Positions 13,223-13,316 of a DNA stretch of 13,316 bases are shown piece by piece. How positions within the stretch are numbered: the first letter of the stretch is position 1; each line of letters opens with the position of its first letter. Origin of the DNA: Bacteroidota bacterium (lineage in GTDB: Bacteria; Bacteroidota; Bacteroidia; Flavobacteriales; Flavobacteriaceae). The translations under genes were made by a program, and so were the position numbers. Under the pieces are notes generated by a model. The model ran no database searches and was not told the DNA's origin. It worked only from the letters and a program-made list of their open reading frames with translations. The stretch is taken from positions 1 through 13,316 of the forward strand of contig JAEWCF010000084.1 of assembly GCA_023390775.1 (NCBI GenBank), written 5' to 3'.

Positions 13223-13292
13223 TGTCAGTCGTCAGTCATCAGTTGTCAGTTGTCAGTGGTCAGTTGTCAGTGGTCAGTTGTCAGTCATTAGT
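13223..13292 (+). repeat. Heptamer repeat array 3 (10 copies)
   Basis: Ten consecutive 7-base units are in perfect phase: TGTCAGT, CGTCAGT, CATCAGT, TGTCAGT, TGTCAGT, GGTCAGT, TGTCAGT, GGTCAGT, TGTCAGT and a decayed CATTAGT. The consensus is (N)(R)TCAGT: the last five bases are constant and the first two vary. It belongs to the same family as the arrays at 160-194 and 292-333. The array begins one base after the DUF418 stop codon and leaves no obvious terminator for that gene. The last 24 bases of the window show nothing I can assign. Confidence 0.9.
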
Positions 13293-13316
13293 ACATGATC
13301 GGGAACAACTCATATC

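Noticed and set aside
13223..13292. Heptamer array considered as a CRISPR or as coding repeats
   Set aside because: Units are contiguous 7-mers without spacers and no cas gene is present. Frames through the array give low-complexity S/V-rich peptides and overlap the DUF418 gene end in the wrong frame.
1..13316. Search for a defence, phage or mobile-element cargo system
   Set aside because: No integrase, transposase, nuclease, toxin-antitoxin or capsid motif was seen on either strand. Gene content and order look like conserved flavobacterial core genome.

Overview
The window reads as chromosomal core DNA of a member of the Flavobacteriaceae (phylum Bacteroidota), probably Flavobacterium or a close relative with a fairly high GC content. 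Three lines of evidence support this. The gliding motility genes gldF and gldG lie directly upstream of dnaN. Many start sites are preceded by the Bacteroidota promoter pattern TTG-(about 19)-TAnnTTTG, usually without a Shine-Dalgarno sequence. Several products (DUF4294 protein, DoxX-like membrane protein, the divergent SAM hydrolase) match what I remember of flavobacterial proteins.

Layout. Positions 1-83 hold a leftward promoter and perhaps the first codons of a gene leaving the window. Positions 84-508 hold no convincing gene. They contain two inverted arrays of a degenerate heptamer and a structured element resembling a recurrent flavobacterial RNA. A DUF4294 exported protein (minus) and an M42 aminopeptidase (plus) diverge from about 1250. 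After a two-way terminator come two small exported proteins on the minus strand, one of unknown family and one with ankyrin repeats, and then purC (minus). A DoxX-like membrane protein (plus) diverges from purC and converges on phoH (minus), both stop codons sharing a single TTAA. From 6882 a rightward run begins: SAM hydroxide adenosyltransferase, a small ABM-fold protein joined to it by a TAATG overlap, then gldF-gldG joined by ATGA behind their own promoter, then dnaN with its own promoter, a leader hairpin and a strong terminator. After a 267-base gap with one GC-rich hairpin, a DUF418 membrane protein follows. A ten-copy heptamer array starts one base after its stop codon and runs almost to the right edge.

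How the genes relate. GldF and GldG are the membrane and extracytoplasmic parts of the GldAFG ABC transporter needed for gliding; the ATPase GldA is not in this window. DnaN, PurC, PhoH, the M42 peptidase and the SAM hydrolase are housekeeping functions. I see no phage, insertion sequence, CRISPR, toxin-antitoxin or defence genes. The most unusual material is non-coding: the heptamer arrays near both ends, the candidate structured RNA, the hairpins around dnaN, and a similar leader shared by the two small exported proteins.
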